Below, piece by piece: positions 12,360 to 24,592 of a stretch of DNA of 64,000 bases. The translations under genes and the position numbers were made by a program. Source of the DNA: Microbotryum silenes-acaulis. Lineage: Eukaryota > Basidiomycota > Microbotryomycetes > Microbotryales > Microbotryaceae. Each line of letters begins with the position of its first letter. Positions within the stretch are counted from its first letter, which is position 1. The notes below the pieces were generated by a model. That model ran no database searches and was not told the DNA's origin. It saw only the letters and a list, made by a program, of their open reading frames with translations. The stretch spans positions 186,001 through 250,000 of the forward strand of contig QPFY01000018.1 of assembly GCA_003665825.1 (NCBI GenBank). Reading direction: 5' to 3'.

Positions 12360-12788
12360 CTAGGCCAGTAGTGTAGGACTCATCGACCCCGAATCAGAAT
12401 CAATCATACCCACTACAACCCCCTTGGGTGGTGGACTCATTGACCCTGAATCAGAATCAATCATACCCACTACAACCCCCTTGGCCCTTGGGTGGTTTAA
12501 AGAGACAGGAAACCCTTGGACTCCTGAATTGACCTCAAATACGACCTGAAATGGAGAACCATGAAAACCAGAGACGGATTCGATTCCCAGCGCCTGCACC
12601 CCCTTGTATGACAGTGCTTGACAGTGCACATCCGTGCAATTCAGCATCGTAAAAAGTCGAGTTACTATTTCTGCCCTTCGAGCTGGCGCCCCACTTTCGC
12701 AACTCCAGCCTATAGCTGCCACTCTGGAGCTCTCCTCATCCAACTTCAATCTCATCCTCAGCGTGGAATCAAATAGTTTGATGGACAT
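12360..12788 (-). CDS. Unassigned ORF containing a 19-codon tandem repeat
   Basis: A minus-strand open frame of about 140 codons whose last third is two copies of a 57-base unit (12376-12490), reading KGVVVGMIDSDSGSMSP twice. Multiples of three keep the frame, which hints at coding. However, the opposite strand also shows plausible splice sites (GTGAGT at about 12846, CTTCAG near 12940, GTACGT near 13051), so which strand is transcribed is unclear. No family recognised. The flanking DNA 12240-12310 is AT-rich. Confidence 0.2.
   Translation of the reverse strand: MSIKLFDSTLRMRLKLDEESSRVAAIGWSCESGAPARRAEIVTRLFTMLNCTDVHCQALSYKGVQALGIESVSGFHGSPFQVVFEVNSGVQGFPVSLNHPRAKGVVVGMIDSDSGSMSPPPKGVVVGMIDSDSGSMSPTLLA
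12376..12490. repeat. 57-bp tandem duplication
   Basis: The unit beginning ggactcat and ending cccccttgg occurs twice with a period of 57 and only a few substitutions (for example tcgaccccg against ttgaccctg). Confidence 0.85.
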
Positions 12789-13459
12789 ATTGCAGTCTCT
12801 CGGCCATATCTCGGATTTTATGAAAAAGGATCGAAACCGACTTTTCGTGAGTACTCATAGCTTTACTCTATCCTGGTCGACTTGTCTCAAGTGGCTCTCT
12901 CTCCCCTTCACTGACTGCGCACTTGCGCGAACCGCTTCAGTTCGCTACCCGCGCTCCAACTCCGACTCGCCGTCCGACTGCAGCATCTCGGCATCGAGCC
13001 CGGTCATCATTCAAGTCAACTGGATCGATTCACACAACGGCAAACACCGCCGTACGTTCTACTAATATCGACTGAAAACCTTGCTCTGATGCCTGCCCAA
13101 CCTAACTGTGAATGATCCGGCTGGATTTGTTTGTCCGAGGCTGCCCAGTGCCAACCATAAATCGCCAGGGCATCGCCTGGACCGCGACAGAGCTGGATGT
13201 GTAAGATGAAGAAGAAGCACAGGATCGAACACTGCGAACGGGTGAACATCCTGAAAATCGGATTCGCTTGAAAATCACCGAAACTCAATACGTAAGTAGC
13301 CGATGGACGGACACTAGCAAGCTTTTTCTTTTTCTGCGGTGCCGCCGAGTGGCCGCCACGAGGATACCAACTGTGGTACTCGGGATCCCGTCGGATCCCA
13401 TTTCAAATTGTCAAGGTCAACAGCGGTTTCGGCAGATTTCTCAGAATGATGAACGACCA

Positions 13460-13915
13460 TCAGCGACCGCTCGTACTGAGCGGACCAGGGGCGGGCGCGC
13501 TCGATCCGGCCTCGATCGGTGGACGTAGGATTGTTGCACCGCTCGGAGACGTTGGAGGCGGAGTCGCGGAGGTAGGACCTGCTCTATACAAGAGATACCA
13601 GATCAAGCCGAGTCCACCGGCAGCGAAACCCAGCATGATGGCGCGGTTGTCGTCAATCATCTTGCGCGGCGCGTTACTGGCGGGGCCACCGACGCTCTCG
13701 ACGTAGGTGCGACGTTGGGGCTGTTGCATCTGTTTTGCTTGCATCTGCCATCACCAAGACATGTAAGTGTGAGTGACTGATCACCTCCGAGGCTGATGGT
13801 GGTGATAAGGACGTACGACTGGACGGTGGGCCAGAGCCGGCGTCGCACGAACACTGCCACTCGTCATACCGTGTCGGAGCGAGTTGGCCGCACGAGTGCT
13901 TCCGAGGCCGAGCAT
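13460..13915 (-). CDS. Small single-pass membrane protein, probably mitochondrial
   Basis: Two exons (13915-13817 and 13744-13460) give about 127 residues. The N-terminus (MLGLGSTRAANSLRHGM) is basic and lacks acidic residues, as in mitochondrial presequences. After QRRTYVESVGGPAS comes one transmembrane segment around AIMLGFAAGGLGLIWYLLYR, then a Pro/Ser/Ala-rich tail. The order presequence, short matrix part, one TM and disordered tail is common among inner-membrane assembly factors. I do not recognise the family. Confidence 0.6.
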
Positions 13916-14529
13916 GATGATCGGATGAGGTGGAGGTTGTGAGTGTGGGCAACAGTGTTGATGCTAATAGGGAGTACGTGTGCAGAAGATGTAATTGGAG
14001 TGTTGATTGCGAGGTGTTATGTCCCTGCTTGACTGTGCGACGACGGAGGCAAGAAGAGAGATGCGGCGGCCGGGAGAGCTTGGAGGTCAGCCGAGGTCGA
14101 CGATCGGGCCGCTGCGGCGATGATGTCAACCCCCATATGGCTCCTCTCACCCCATCTCGCTTCCTCCAGCCTTCGCGTGACGATCGAGATGACTTTTGGC
14201 GATCGAGAGGGATCTTGATCTTGCCTTGTCTGCACCGACTCTAGATACCTACATACACAGATCTGGGTTACTTACTGTTGTTGTCTCGATTGTTCAACAT
14301 AGAGCCGAAAGACCACCGAGCTCGATCAAGCTGAAAGAGGAGTCCGGGACCTCGAAAGCGGCGAATGTCACGAAAACACAGGTATTAGGGTTATGTAACA
14401 AACTATTGTGAAGGAAATGAAGAGGGGAGAAATATGCCAGAAAAGTATAGAACTAGTCATGTAACGAGACACAATTCGAATCCAGAACCCTGAAATGTTT
14501 AGTGCGACGAACACAGCAGCCAGTCTCGA
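13916..14529. other. Intergenic region
   Basis: This lies between the 5' end of the small membrane protein and the 3' end of the channel gene. It should hold the promoter of the former and the 3' UTR of the latter. No ORF, RNA gene or repeat could be supported. Confidence 0.5.
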
Positions 14530-17500
14530 TCAGATGGCATCGATACCCTCGGACCAAGGCTGATCAGGAGGACCACGCTCGACATGAACCTTGCCCTCCG
14601 CGTCCATCTTGGCGAACTCGGTACTGGCGTAGATCTTGAGCTCGTTCAAGCGAGTCGCCTCGGCCGCGCCGATGCCCAGCGTATCATCGCAGATCCAAAC
14701 GACCGGTGCATCCTCGTACGTCGCGGGGTGTTGGTACTCTCGTTCGACGTTCTTGTCCTGAGGCGGCTCGTAGTCTTCCTTGCTCTCCTTGCGGGGAGGG
14801 TAGGCGCCGACGGACGCATCGTGGCCCGCAGAAATGGGGGTCGTGCTCTGAAGGTAGTGGCATTCGTGGGGAGGGAAGCGGACATGGGTCGTGTGCCAGT
14901 GGAAGACGGCAACGAGCGCGAGCAGCAACGCCATCAAGACACCACCGGCCAATCCAGGCTTGGAGCGCTTGCCCGTCGCGTCGGTCGCGAGGAAGAAGAG
15001 ACCGCACAGGCACACGAGTTCGAGGTAGAGCGAGACAAAGACGGTGACCATGGCCTTGCGCATGAACTCGCCACCGGTCTCGAGACTATTGGGTTGGTCG
15101 ACTACCCAGATGAGCGTGTACTTGTAGAGGATGTACAGGAGCACGAAGGTGAAGAGACCAAAGAGCGTGATGACGGGCTGGATGCACGAGTAGACGACGC
15201 CGACGCAGAGCAACAAGGCGACGGGGGGCCACGTCGTCGCGAGCGCGATCGCCCCCATCTTGTTGCTGAACTTGAACTCCTTACGAGGGGTCGGGCCGGA
15301 GAGGATGAAGCCGAGGTAGCTCATCACAAAGGGCACGGCGCGCGAGATCGCCAGACCGAACGAGGTGAGCGCATCTGGGCAGAACGAGTGAGGAGAGTCA
15401 GATCAACACAGTTGAAGATGTGCACTAACGTGAGGGGCGGGACTTACAAAGAGCGAGCCACTGCAAGAAGAATGTCGAAGCGGTGGGTAGCTTTTGTGCC
15501 AAAAGCGTCGGCAGTTGAGGCAACTGGGTCTTGATGTTCTTCAAAGCCGCGGGGAGACCGGCTACAGAACGGACCAGCAAAAACGATCAGTCGTTTACTT
15601 ATGCTTGGCGTCACCTATGCAACGGAGGACCCACACGAAACAGTGACGATCAAGAATCCGTGGATGACCTGGAAAAGCCAGAAGCGCACAAAGAGCTGCT
15701 TCTCGATCTCACTCTTGCGAACGGTGCCTTGCATCTTGCAAAAGAAGCGCAGGATGATCGGCAAGAGCATGAAGAGGACGGCCAACAAGACGGGAGGAAG
15801 GATACCTGCGATACATACACGAGGATACTCAGCACATAGCATGCACAGAGTTGGACGTGCGCGAACTGACCTTGAATGATACCAATGACAGTGGGAGGAA
15901 TCTTTTTCAAGAAGCTGAGGAAAGACACGGTCGAGGAGAGCGAGTTGATGTTGGACAGCACACCGACAAACGCGACGGGGATCGCCCAGATGATGATGAG
16001 ACCGATCGTCAACGACCACGACAGGATCTTGCGGGATGCGCGCATCGCAGGCGCCATCTTGAGGTTCGACCAAACGACGTCTTCGGCCATGATGTCGACT
16101 CCGGGTTCGATCTTACCGGCGGTGACGGCCTTGTCGACGCGCATCTTGTCCTTGGTGGAGGTCGTGGCCGGGTCTACGGAGCTGGCGAAGGCATGGGCTT
16201 GTTCACGCGTAGCGAAGCGGACAAAAATCGTATCGCCCATGGGCAGTTCGTTGAAACCAGCGCGCGCCTTCTCCAGCTCGGCGTCCTTCTCTTGGATGTA
16301 AGCAGGCGAGTCGTTGAGGGTGTCGACCTTCTCGCCGAGCAAGCCCATGAAGCCTCGCTTGTGGCTCGGTTGCTTCTTCTTGGGAATGTATTGACCAATC
16401 AACGAGTCCGCCTCGACGTCCGCGGCCTTGGAAGCCTCGGGCAGCTTGTTCTTGCGCTTGTTCTTGGCCGCGAGGGCGAGGACCGATCCTTCGGCGTTCT
16501 CGAGCTTGGCCGTTTCCTTGTTGCGTTCGTCGTAGACGTCTTCCATCTTGCCGATGATGCGCGACAACCAGATGTTGGTGATCTCACCCGTCTCGTCGAC
16601 GAGCTCCTGCACGCCTTCACGCGAGCGGTACTTTTCGGGGACGTTGCTGATGACGACCGTGCGCGCGGCATCGAGGTTGGCGCGAGCAGGCGAGGCGAGC
16701 CATTCCTGGCGCACTTGCTTGTAGTGACGGTACTCTTGGTCAATGAGGTAAAGCGTGTAGACTATCGAGAGGCAAGTTGGTCGCAGAATGAGGGTCAATA
16801 TCTCGATCGCGGGCTGATGCGTGCGAAGATCACGTGACGCGTCGAGCTTACGCGTGAGCAGGATCGCGACCAGGAAGTAAGCGATCAGACGAAGTTGCTG
16901 CGTCGTGGCGACGTTGCCGTACGTAAACTTGTTGAGCTGTTGGGATGAAACGAAAGCGAGACTTTGATTTAGCCTGGTGAGGACACCGTTTCGAGAGCCT
17001 CATGACGATGGCACGTACCCCTTTAGCGTTTGCTGCTCCCGTGCCGGCGATCGGCATAAGGATGAGCCAAGTGACGATGAAAAAGGGGCCAAAGATCATG
17101 ACTGCGAGCCTGTGATCGGTGGTACGACATGGCCGAAGTTTGCATGTCCAGTCAAAATGATCGTCGTCGTTGTAGTAGTAGATCGCCAAGCCGCGATTAA
17201 GAAAATTTTCGGAACCGGTAGTAGAGGGTCATCGATTACGTCAGGGATCCAAGCTTGTTTCGTTCATTTAGGGTTTTTTTCCTCAGGCACCGCGGAATCG
17301 GACGCGCGCAGTCGGCTCGGGCGAGCTCAAGACGGCAAGGCCCGGCCGAGTCTGCATCAAGTGGGGAGCTAAAGGACTAACCTGATGAAGCGCATGAAGA
17401 AGTACGTGTCGGGACCTTGGCTGTGGAGGATCACATCATCGGATGTCGTGACGACCGTTTTGACCCATTGTATAGGATTCGTCGGGAGATCAGGTGCTCG

Positions 17501-18012
17501 TTTCCTGCGGAGGCACGAGGGAGGTGGGGCCACGATTCGAGCAGCGTAAGCAGAGCTGCGACCGAAGTGACAGTAAAATAAAAACAACAAGCGGTCCGGC
17601 CAGAAACCAGGTACTCACTCGGGAGGAGGGAAGATGGTACGGGGTGCATAGACGGCCTGGTTCCTCTTTCGCAGCGCGAGCCAAACGGCGAGCAGAGCTC
17701 CGAGCACGACCAGACCCGTGATGAGCGCCGAGATGAAGGTAGCGGTCGAGTTGGACTGATCGCTCGTGTCGGCATTGGTGGCAGACCTGAAGAAAGAGAA
17801 AGCGTCCGAGTGTAAGCTCCTGCGAAAGACGCTCGCGTGGCAGCAGCACTGCTCGATCCGATCCGATGGATGAGCCTCTGCCCAGTGCCCTCCTCGCGGA
17901 AGCGGAGCACGTGAATCGAGCGAGATCAAGGCGGAGGGAAGCCCCAGCTGGCAGCAGGCAAGAACCCCGGGGTGGCAGGGAAGGTACAGCAGCGGCCACA
18001 CACTACTCACAT
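14530..18012 (-). CDS. CSC1/RSN1-type osmosensitive calcium-permeable cation channel
   Basis: Nine exons (18012-18011, 17786-17619, 17504-17382, 17109-17019, 16936-16852, 16761-15871, 15805-15635, 15561-15448, 15374-14530) give about 829 residues of the TMEM63/OSCA family (DUF221). These are plasma- or endomembrane channels gated by membrane tension. Seen are an extracellular N-terminal TM (ATFISALITGLVVLGALLAV), a TM pair (MIFGPFFIVTWLILMPIAG and the next exon), a long cytosolic insert starting VVISNVPEKYRSREG, then a TM cluster (SLTIGLIIIWAIPVAFVGVL, VIHGFLIVTVSSGLPA, GLFTFVLLYILYKYTLIWVV). The tail ends WSEGIDAI. The start codon is itself interrupted: the A and T are at 18012-18011 and the G at 17786, across a 224-nt intron with GTGAGT/TTCAG borders. 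Confidence 0.9.
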
Positions 18013-19360
18013 GATGGTCTTGACCCTTCTTCAGGTGTGAAAACTCTGAAAAAAGCAAGAGTGAAGGTGAAGGCGAGAGCGAAGAAAACGACCAGGAGGC
18101 TCGTGCCAAACGACTAGCGGAGGTCCTGTTGACGTTGACGCGTTGACGTAGGTTGACGTAGGGCAATCTCCGCCCCAGGGAGATCACCGCCTGGCAGCCG
18201 CGGGCCGCCCACGCACGCCGAAGCCGCACGGGCCACGGCGACGTTGGTTGAAGAAAATCGGTCGAGGCCCTCCCGGAAATGCGACCCGTCCGCAGCTTCT
18301 TAGTTTACTTTTCTTTCCAACGGGTTTTGTTTCGGCCCTGACCTCCATCGCAGTCGTCTCGAGTTCTTTCTTCAGCACTCAAGAAAGAAAAGGCTCAGTC
18401 AGACCCAGAGAGAATGTCCTCTCGCCTACACAGCCCCTTCCTGCACCGCCACCCACCCTGCCCACTTGCTTTCAATTTGCAATAAACCCCGATCAAGTTT
18501 CGTCCTTCACCTCCATGGTGTTCTGTAGCCATAAAAACATCCCTACCTTGCGCCCGATTCCTGAAGGGTCTAGACCGCGTGGAACTTCAGACACCTGTCT
18601 CTCATCGAGTGAAGCACTGGCGCTTTCTGCCGCGGCCGATAGGAGACCTTTGTCTCGGAAAGCAGGGCTCTTAAAATCCGGCCTAAGCCCATTCACCGTC
18701 ACTCTGAATCTGCACAGCCCCTTCAGTCGCTCAGGTCTTTTTCACCTCAAACAAATACTTCAGTCACCCACTTCCACCAGTTGGCGATATTGCTTACAAG
18801 CACCAGCATGATTAATCTCTCGAGTCGCCGTCGATGGGCGATCGGACCATCGCAAGCTTATGGGGGGCCGCTACGCGGCCACGGCCCACACTGGAAAAGC
18901 ACGTGAAACTCATGATGGATCCATGTCGGCCCACGTACGAGCCTTTCCAGCTCCAAGCTTCCGGTCTTCGAGAGTCAACCTCGAGACGAGAATCGGAAGA
19001 ATTTAGCATGGTTTCAAGATACTTAACAAATATCGATCATGGTACGCTGTGCGCACACACGATCGGAGTGTTAGGGCCGGGAGAACTCTCAAATGACCCG
19101 GCCTCGGCGATCGTCCGATGAAGCGCCTCAGTCAGTAAGCAAAGTAGAACGTTGCCTTTAAGCACCATATGATGCAGTCGAGCTACATGAAAGACTTATT
19201 TACATGCTACCCCTATCTAACACCCAACAAGGTACCTGCGAAACCCAAGACCGTGGTGCGCTTCTGCCACCCCTACTCTTCCAAATTTGAAGCTCATCGA
19301 TCCATGATCACCCTTAGCCCCGCGGGTCCCTAATCCCACCTGCTGAATTCCAACCCTTTT
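18013..19360. other. Intergenic region upstream of the channel gene
   Basis: About 1.35 kb between the split start codon of the channel gene and the 3' end of the aldo-keto reductase. A 187-codon plus-strand frame (18248-18811) exists but has no recognisable domain and is Ser/Pro-rich. I treat it as chance. Part of the region must be the 5' UTR of the channel transcript. Confidence 0.4.
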
Positions 19361-20791
19361 TCAAAGCTTACTCTTCTTCTTATGCGATCCCTCGCCAAAG
19401 ATATCGACCCCCCAAGCCCTCGAAGGGTCGACCGTACGCGTCTGACCCAACTCCTTGGATCGAGCTTCGAGTTTCTCCATTTCTTGGGGTGTCAACTCAA
19501 TATCTGCGCACCCGGCGAGAGGCGGAAGGAAATAGTGTGTAAGGATTGCTTCGAGAGCTAGCCTCGGCAAGAAAAACAAGGGCCTATGGACTTGCCCTTG
19601 AAGTTATCCTCGATCCTCTTGGGCGTCACCGATTTGGGCAAGCACACGATCCCGCGTTGGACTTGCCAACTGATCAAAACGTTCGCCGGACCGACATTGT
19701 GCGCTTTCGCGATTGCTTGAACCTTTGGACGAAAGGAGCATATATCAGTACGGCGTGATAGCGATTACGAGGCGTAAGGGTAACGTACGACTTCATCCTC
19801 GAGTTGAGGAGCTCCGGTCGAGCCGAGAGGGGAGTATGCCTCGAGGAGGATCCCGTTCTCCTTTGACCACTGCAAAATGGTTCGCTCGGTTCGATCAGTA
19901 AAGGTCCAGAAAGACCACATGCGTGCGAAGTGAAACTGACTTTGACGAGTTCGGGTTGCGAGCAGCGCAAATTGAGTTCGACCTGGTTAACGGCGGGCTT
20001 GATGTGAGCCTACGACGAGAACGAACACAAAAACACCTACATCAGCTCCTCTCATTCCGTTCCTTGATTCCCCACCAAACCACCACTTACCTGCTCCAAC
20101 AACTTCTTCGCCCTCTCGATACTAAAGTTCGAAATACCAACACTCTTGACCTTTCCGGAATCCACCAAGTTTTCCATCGCCCTCCAAGTCGGCATCGGAT
20201 CCTTCGTCAACTCTTGATCCACTTTCGGACTCTTTCCATTCTCCGCTTTTCCCTTTCCGAACGCAACAGGCCAATGCATCAAATACAAATCCAAATAACC
20301 CACGCCCAAATTGTGAAGCGTTTCGTCGAGTGCTTTTTCGACTCGTTCGGGGGAGTGGAACGAGTTCCATAATTTGGAGGTGATGAAGAGGTCCGAGCGG
20401 GGGATTTGGGAATCGACGATCCCTTGGCCGACTTCAACTTCGTTACCGTAGATCCATGCGGCGTCGATGTGTCTTTGTGGACCCCGGAGAATACATGAGT
20501 TTAGCGTCGATGCAAAATCGACGACGGTGACGCCTGCCCGACCGCGCGAGTGATCCGCACCTCCAAGAGTAGGAACGTACCTATATCCAACCTTGATAGC
20601 CGAAGCGACTGCCTTTCTTACTTCCCCAGGTTCACTTTGCCAAGTCCTGTACCCGACGTCGGTCAATCCGAGTCAGCACCTCATTCCCTTCGCTACCCCT
20701 GCTCCGGGGTGAGGGGTAGTACTCACCCAAGACCAACGGCAGGAATCTTGATCGCCGATGAGCCGAGGGTGAAGGTACGACCGAGGGACAT
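19361..20791 (-). CDS. Aldo-keto reductase with peroxisomal targeting signal
   Basis: Seven exons (20791-20727, 20646-20581, 20472-20091, 20009-19941, 19869-19789, 19722-19596, 19503-19361) give about 310 residues, the usual AKR length. AKRs reduce carbonyls with NADPH on a TIM barrel. Visible are HIDAAWIYGNEVEVG (catalytic Asp and Tyr), ITSKLWNSFH (catalytic Lys), LDLYLMHWP (catalytic His), VGISNFSIERAK, VNQVELNL, and LPKSVTPKRIEDNF (NADPH site). The sixth intron needs a GC donor (GCAAGT) to keep frame. The protein ends KKKSKL, a perfect PTS1 tripeptide, so a peroxisomal location is likely, which is uncommon for this family. Substrate unknown. Confidence 0.93.
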
Positions 20792-21104
20792 GATGACCGT
20801 GTTTGTTTTTTGTATGAGTGGATTTGAGTCCGATGATGAGGGAGAGGGGGAAACGAACGAAGCCGTTCTCTCAATCCGGTCCCTCCACTTTGTAGCGGCG
20901 CCCGGTTGATTGAGTCGCCGGAACCCGATCGCGCGGGGTTTTGATCGGCGCTGAATAGTTAGATCGATAAATAATCGAGTTCGGATCTCGGATCAAGCTT
21001 TTGGTCAGAATAAAACCTTCAGAGCATAAACTACCATGGGCAGGTAAAAGAGCGAGGTTGCATTGCACCCGTCCCAACCTTTTCCCCCCCAACCCTGCCC
21101 TCTT

Positions 21105-24100
21105 TTACGATCTCCAATACTGCGCTACAGAGTGGATCCTATCCAACACGGACGTAAAATACGAGGTCTCGTTCAACAACGCTTCGAATTGCTTGATCGC
21201 TTCTTCCTCGCTAAGGTGAAGTAAGAATTTATCCTGCACCTGAGAACGATCGAAGCCATCACGAATCGAAGAAAAAAAGGTTTAGTTCATCCTCCTTCCG
21301 ATCCCGAACCCAAAGTCGTACAGCTTCCCTTCCCTACACGTACCTTCCCTACGGCCTTATCGGGTTCCATCTTGATATCCTGAATGTTCGCCTCCGTCAT
21401 CAAGCTCACCAAATTGATCAACAGATTACCATTCTTCCTCAACAGACTGAAAGCGGTCCCGCACAACTTCTTGAACCTCTTGTACTCCGTCGAATGTAAA
21501 CCGCCCATCGCGTCGACCATCTCTTTACAAACTTTGACGGCCGGAGGGAACGGTTTGGGATCGCGACCTAAGATGTAACCAAAGTCGACGTGGAAGAAGT
21601 GGCCGTCGGGGGAGAGGAGGAGGTTGTCGAGGTGACGATCGCCTACGCCGAGGAGGTACGTGACGACGCAATAACCCGCTGATTTATCGGGTGGGTTAAA
21701 GGGGGAAACAACGACGAAGCTACATCAGGCGCGGTCCTTACTTCGATGGACTCCTTCTCGAGAGACTGACCACAACTCCTCACATACGTATCCAATACCT
21801 CCGCTCTTACAACCCCCTCCGACACCGCGACGCCTTCATTTCCGATCCCTTGCTTCAAATAACCCAACAAACCCTGTGCGCCAAACTCATTCGAAATATC
21901 CTGCAAGGTCTTGCTCTCGACGAATTGAACCATCCCATCCAATTGGGCGGTCGCCAAGACTCGATAGGGCATGAGTTTAAGATCGAGGTTCTCGGAGAGG
22001 AGTAGTCGGTCCATGAGGGTGAAGAGTTGAATGACGAGTTGGTCTTGACGTAGGTCATCACCGTTCTTAAAAATGACGGGATAAGCACCTCCTTCGCTTG
22101 TGAGGAAGTGTAACTTTAGAGGGAACAAATTCGATTTGAACACGCTCGATCGTTCGGGATCGATACCGACGATCCGAATCTTGGCGTCCAAGGGTAGCGC
22201 GATGGGGACGTCGAATTTGAGGAGATGGGCACGGATGTAAGCCCTTAGTCGTTCGATCTTCTTCGGTCGAGCATCTTTCGACATGCGCAATTCATAAGCC
22301 AAACTCGATAACCGAGCGATCAGATCCGTCTGTCTCCTCAACCCATCCCTTCTTGTTTCTGGACCCATCTCGAGTGAATTCGAAGCCGACGAAGAAGCTT
22401 CAAGCTCCGCCACGCGTCGTTCGAATCTCCTACCCACGTCGGCGAATAAGGAACCGCGTTCTTTGTCCTCCGTTTCGACTTGTATGTACCAATGAAAATG
22501 GTTGCCGAGTGCGGGGTTTTGCGCACTTCTTTCGATGAGGAAATCGATCAGACTCAAGGCCGTTGTTGGAGGGGTTGAAGGATCCACGCGGTGATGGTGG
22601 TGAGAATGGGAGTGGCTGAGGTGGCGAGAGTGACGGAGCATGGAGGACGACGTCGAGGAGGAAGGGGACATGGAGGGTGGGGGCGGTTCGAACTTGATCG
22701 CTTGGACGAGTTGCAAGAGGTACAACATGAGTTCCTTTGGGCACCAGGGACAAAAAAGTCAGCGCCCATTTCAAGGACTCTTGATCGTGAGACGCACCTC
22801 ATCATCCGCCTTCTCCAACCTCTTGACCGCGAATGCCCTAACCCTGCGATCCCTGAACGCCTCCCCCGGACCCAAAAGTTCCAACGCATCGTCCATCTCA
22901 ATCTCGACCCACATCCCCAACAACACCTCCACGGCTTGTTGCACCTCCCCCGGATCGGACCACGCTACGGCTTTGAGGAATTTGGTTAGCGCGCGTTTGT
23001 CCCGGGTGAGGTAGAAGCGGAATTGCCAGAGGAGGTCGCGTTGGGTTGAAGTGAGGTCGCGCGTGGGGGGGTAGCGTAGGATGTCCTGTGTCAAGCATGC
23101 ACAAATGGATGATCAGCTACGAGTCTGGTTGTGCTTCGAAAGCTCAAATGGACCACTGACGTTCAACTCGTCCCGAATCTTGGCATTCGGCTTCAACTCC
23201 CTATCCAACGGTCCCGAGCGATGACTCCTGACCAATCGGCGATGTTTCGCTTCGACGGGGTTCTCCCTTACTATTTCCGGATCGACGATGGGGAATAAAG
23301 AGTGGAGAGGTGCCGAGACAGCTTCGATGGTTGGAGCGTTCGTCGTGCCGGGGAGAGGGACGGCGGGGGAAGCGAGGGTGGGAAGGGTGTACTCCTGTGG
23401 GGAGAAAGCGGGTTCAGCCCCATCGCCCATCGCCCGTCCCCTGCTCACCAGACTCGTTCCGTACATGTTCGGAAAACACCACAGGGAAATCGAATCTGGG
23501 TAAATCAATGTACAAGAACAAGTGTGGGCTCTTGCTCGCTTCGACCTAATCGCAACGCTCTCCGTCAGCCGGCGCAAATTTGACATTTTTTTCAAACTAG
23601 TCGGAGAGTGATGTGGAGTGAGGGACTGACCTGATAGCTCTTTTCGATCTGCCTAAACGCAAGTTTATCGACCCAATCCTCCCTTTGTACCTCCCCGCTC
23701 TCATGCCTCCTCACACACTTTTCCAACACACCCAACCGATCGTGTTCGCGCTCTCCGTCGTTGGCGAGCTTGCTCGGTGTCGTACTCGGCACTTTCCCAT
23801 CGGCTTCACAGTCACGATGAAGGAACAACCTCTGTTTGCCCGCTTTGAGGAGACGCTTGTTCTTTGAGAACAGGGCCAACGTACTCCCGCCGATGACGAG
23901 CGGGGGTTGGTCGGGTCCGGCGAGCGAATAAACGGTCGTGGCGAGTTGAGCATCCAAGGGAAGGTCCGAACATTGCAGACCGAATTCGATCGGTTCTGAA
24001 TTCCATTCGATCGAAGAGCGCGATTTGAAGGACTTGTAGGACGATTTCCAAGGGGGAAGTATTGGTTTGTTGGAGGAGTAGAGTTGGAGGATGAGGTAGA

Positions 24101-24347
24101 GGTCCGGAGGGAGGGAAGGAGGTGTAGCGAGCGCAGAGTGTTTGAGCGAGGGCGTTTGGAGCAGGGTCGTGAGCGAATGGGTCGGGAAAGGTCCGACGAG
24201 CGAGCACAAGCGCAGTTGGAGCGGAACCGTCAGTTGGTGGTGACGGACAAAGGTGAGCGACGAGTCGAGGGCGCTGTGGGAGGTGTTGGGGGGAAGCAGG
24301 GAGGTGGACGCGGTGGCGGTAGAGGATGTGCGACGTGGTGAGTCCAT
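21105..24347 (-). CDS. VPS34: Class III phosphatidylinositol 3-kinase
   Basis: Seven exons (24347-23631, 23545-23465, 23394-23161, 23085-22798, 22734-21771, 21678-21344, 21239-21105) give about 917 residues. Vps34 makes PI3P on endosomes and autophagic membranes with Vps15 and Vps30/Atg6. In order there is a C2 domain ([13 protein letters not shown] to PVVFSEH), a helical/PIK domain ([20 protein letters not shown]) and a kinase domain with [30 protein letters not shown], the catalytic loop [24 protein letters not shown], and the C-terminal amphipathic end SVAQYWRS. The splice from YVRSC to [10 protein letters not shown] restores the family sequence exactly. The start lies 245 bp from the divergent CCDC174-like gene, so the two probably share a promoter. 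Confidence 0.96.
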
Positions 24348-24592
24348 CGTGGCAAGTGGGGGGGAAGAAGAAGGTGTGAGGAAGCAAGTGCGCGAACGGG
24401 AGCCAGGCAGAGTCAAGTCTAATGGAGTCTAATAACTAGGTACAGCCTAATTAGTGTCTAATTGGGCTCAAGTCGGCGCTCAAGTGGGGGGACGGCGCGC
24501 CATTTACGATCGACGCCCGGACGGTCCCTCCCACTTGCGCCTCGCCTCGACTCGACTCACTCTCTCTTTCATTCCTACCACCTCGTACTACA

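Noticed and set aside
15851..16837. Plus-strand ORF of 328 codons
   Set aside because: It lies opposite the large conserved exon of the CSC1-type channel and has the Arg/Asp/Val-rich look of an antisense shadow.
18248..18811. Plus-strand ORF of 187 codons in the channel promoter region
   Set aside because: No domain, no splice partners, biased composition, and it overlaps the expected 5' UTR of the opposite gene.
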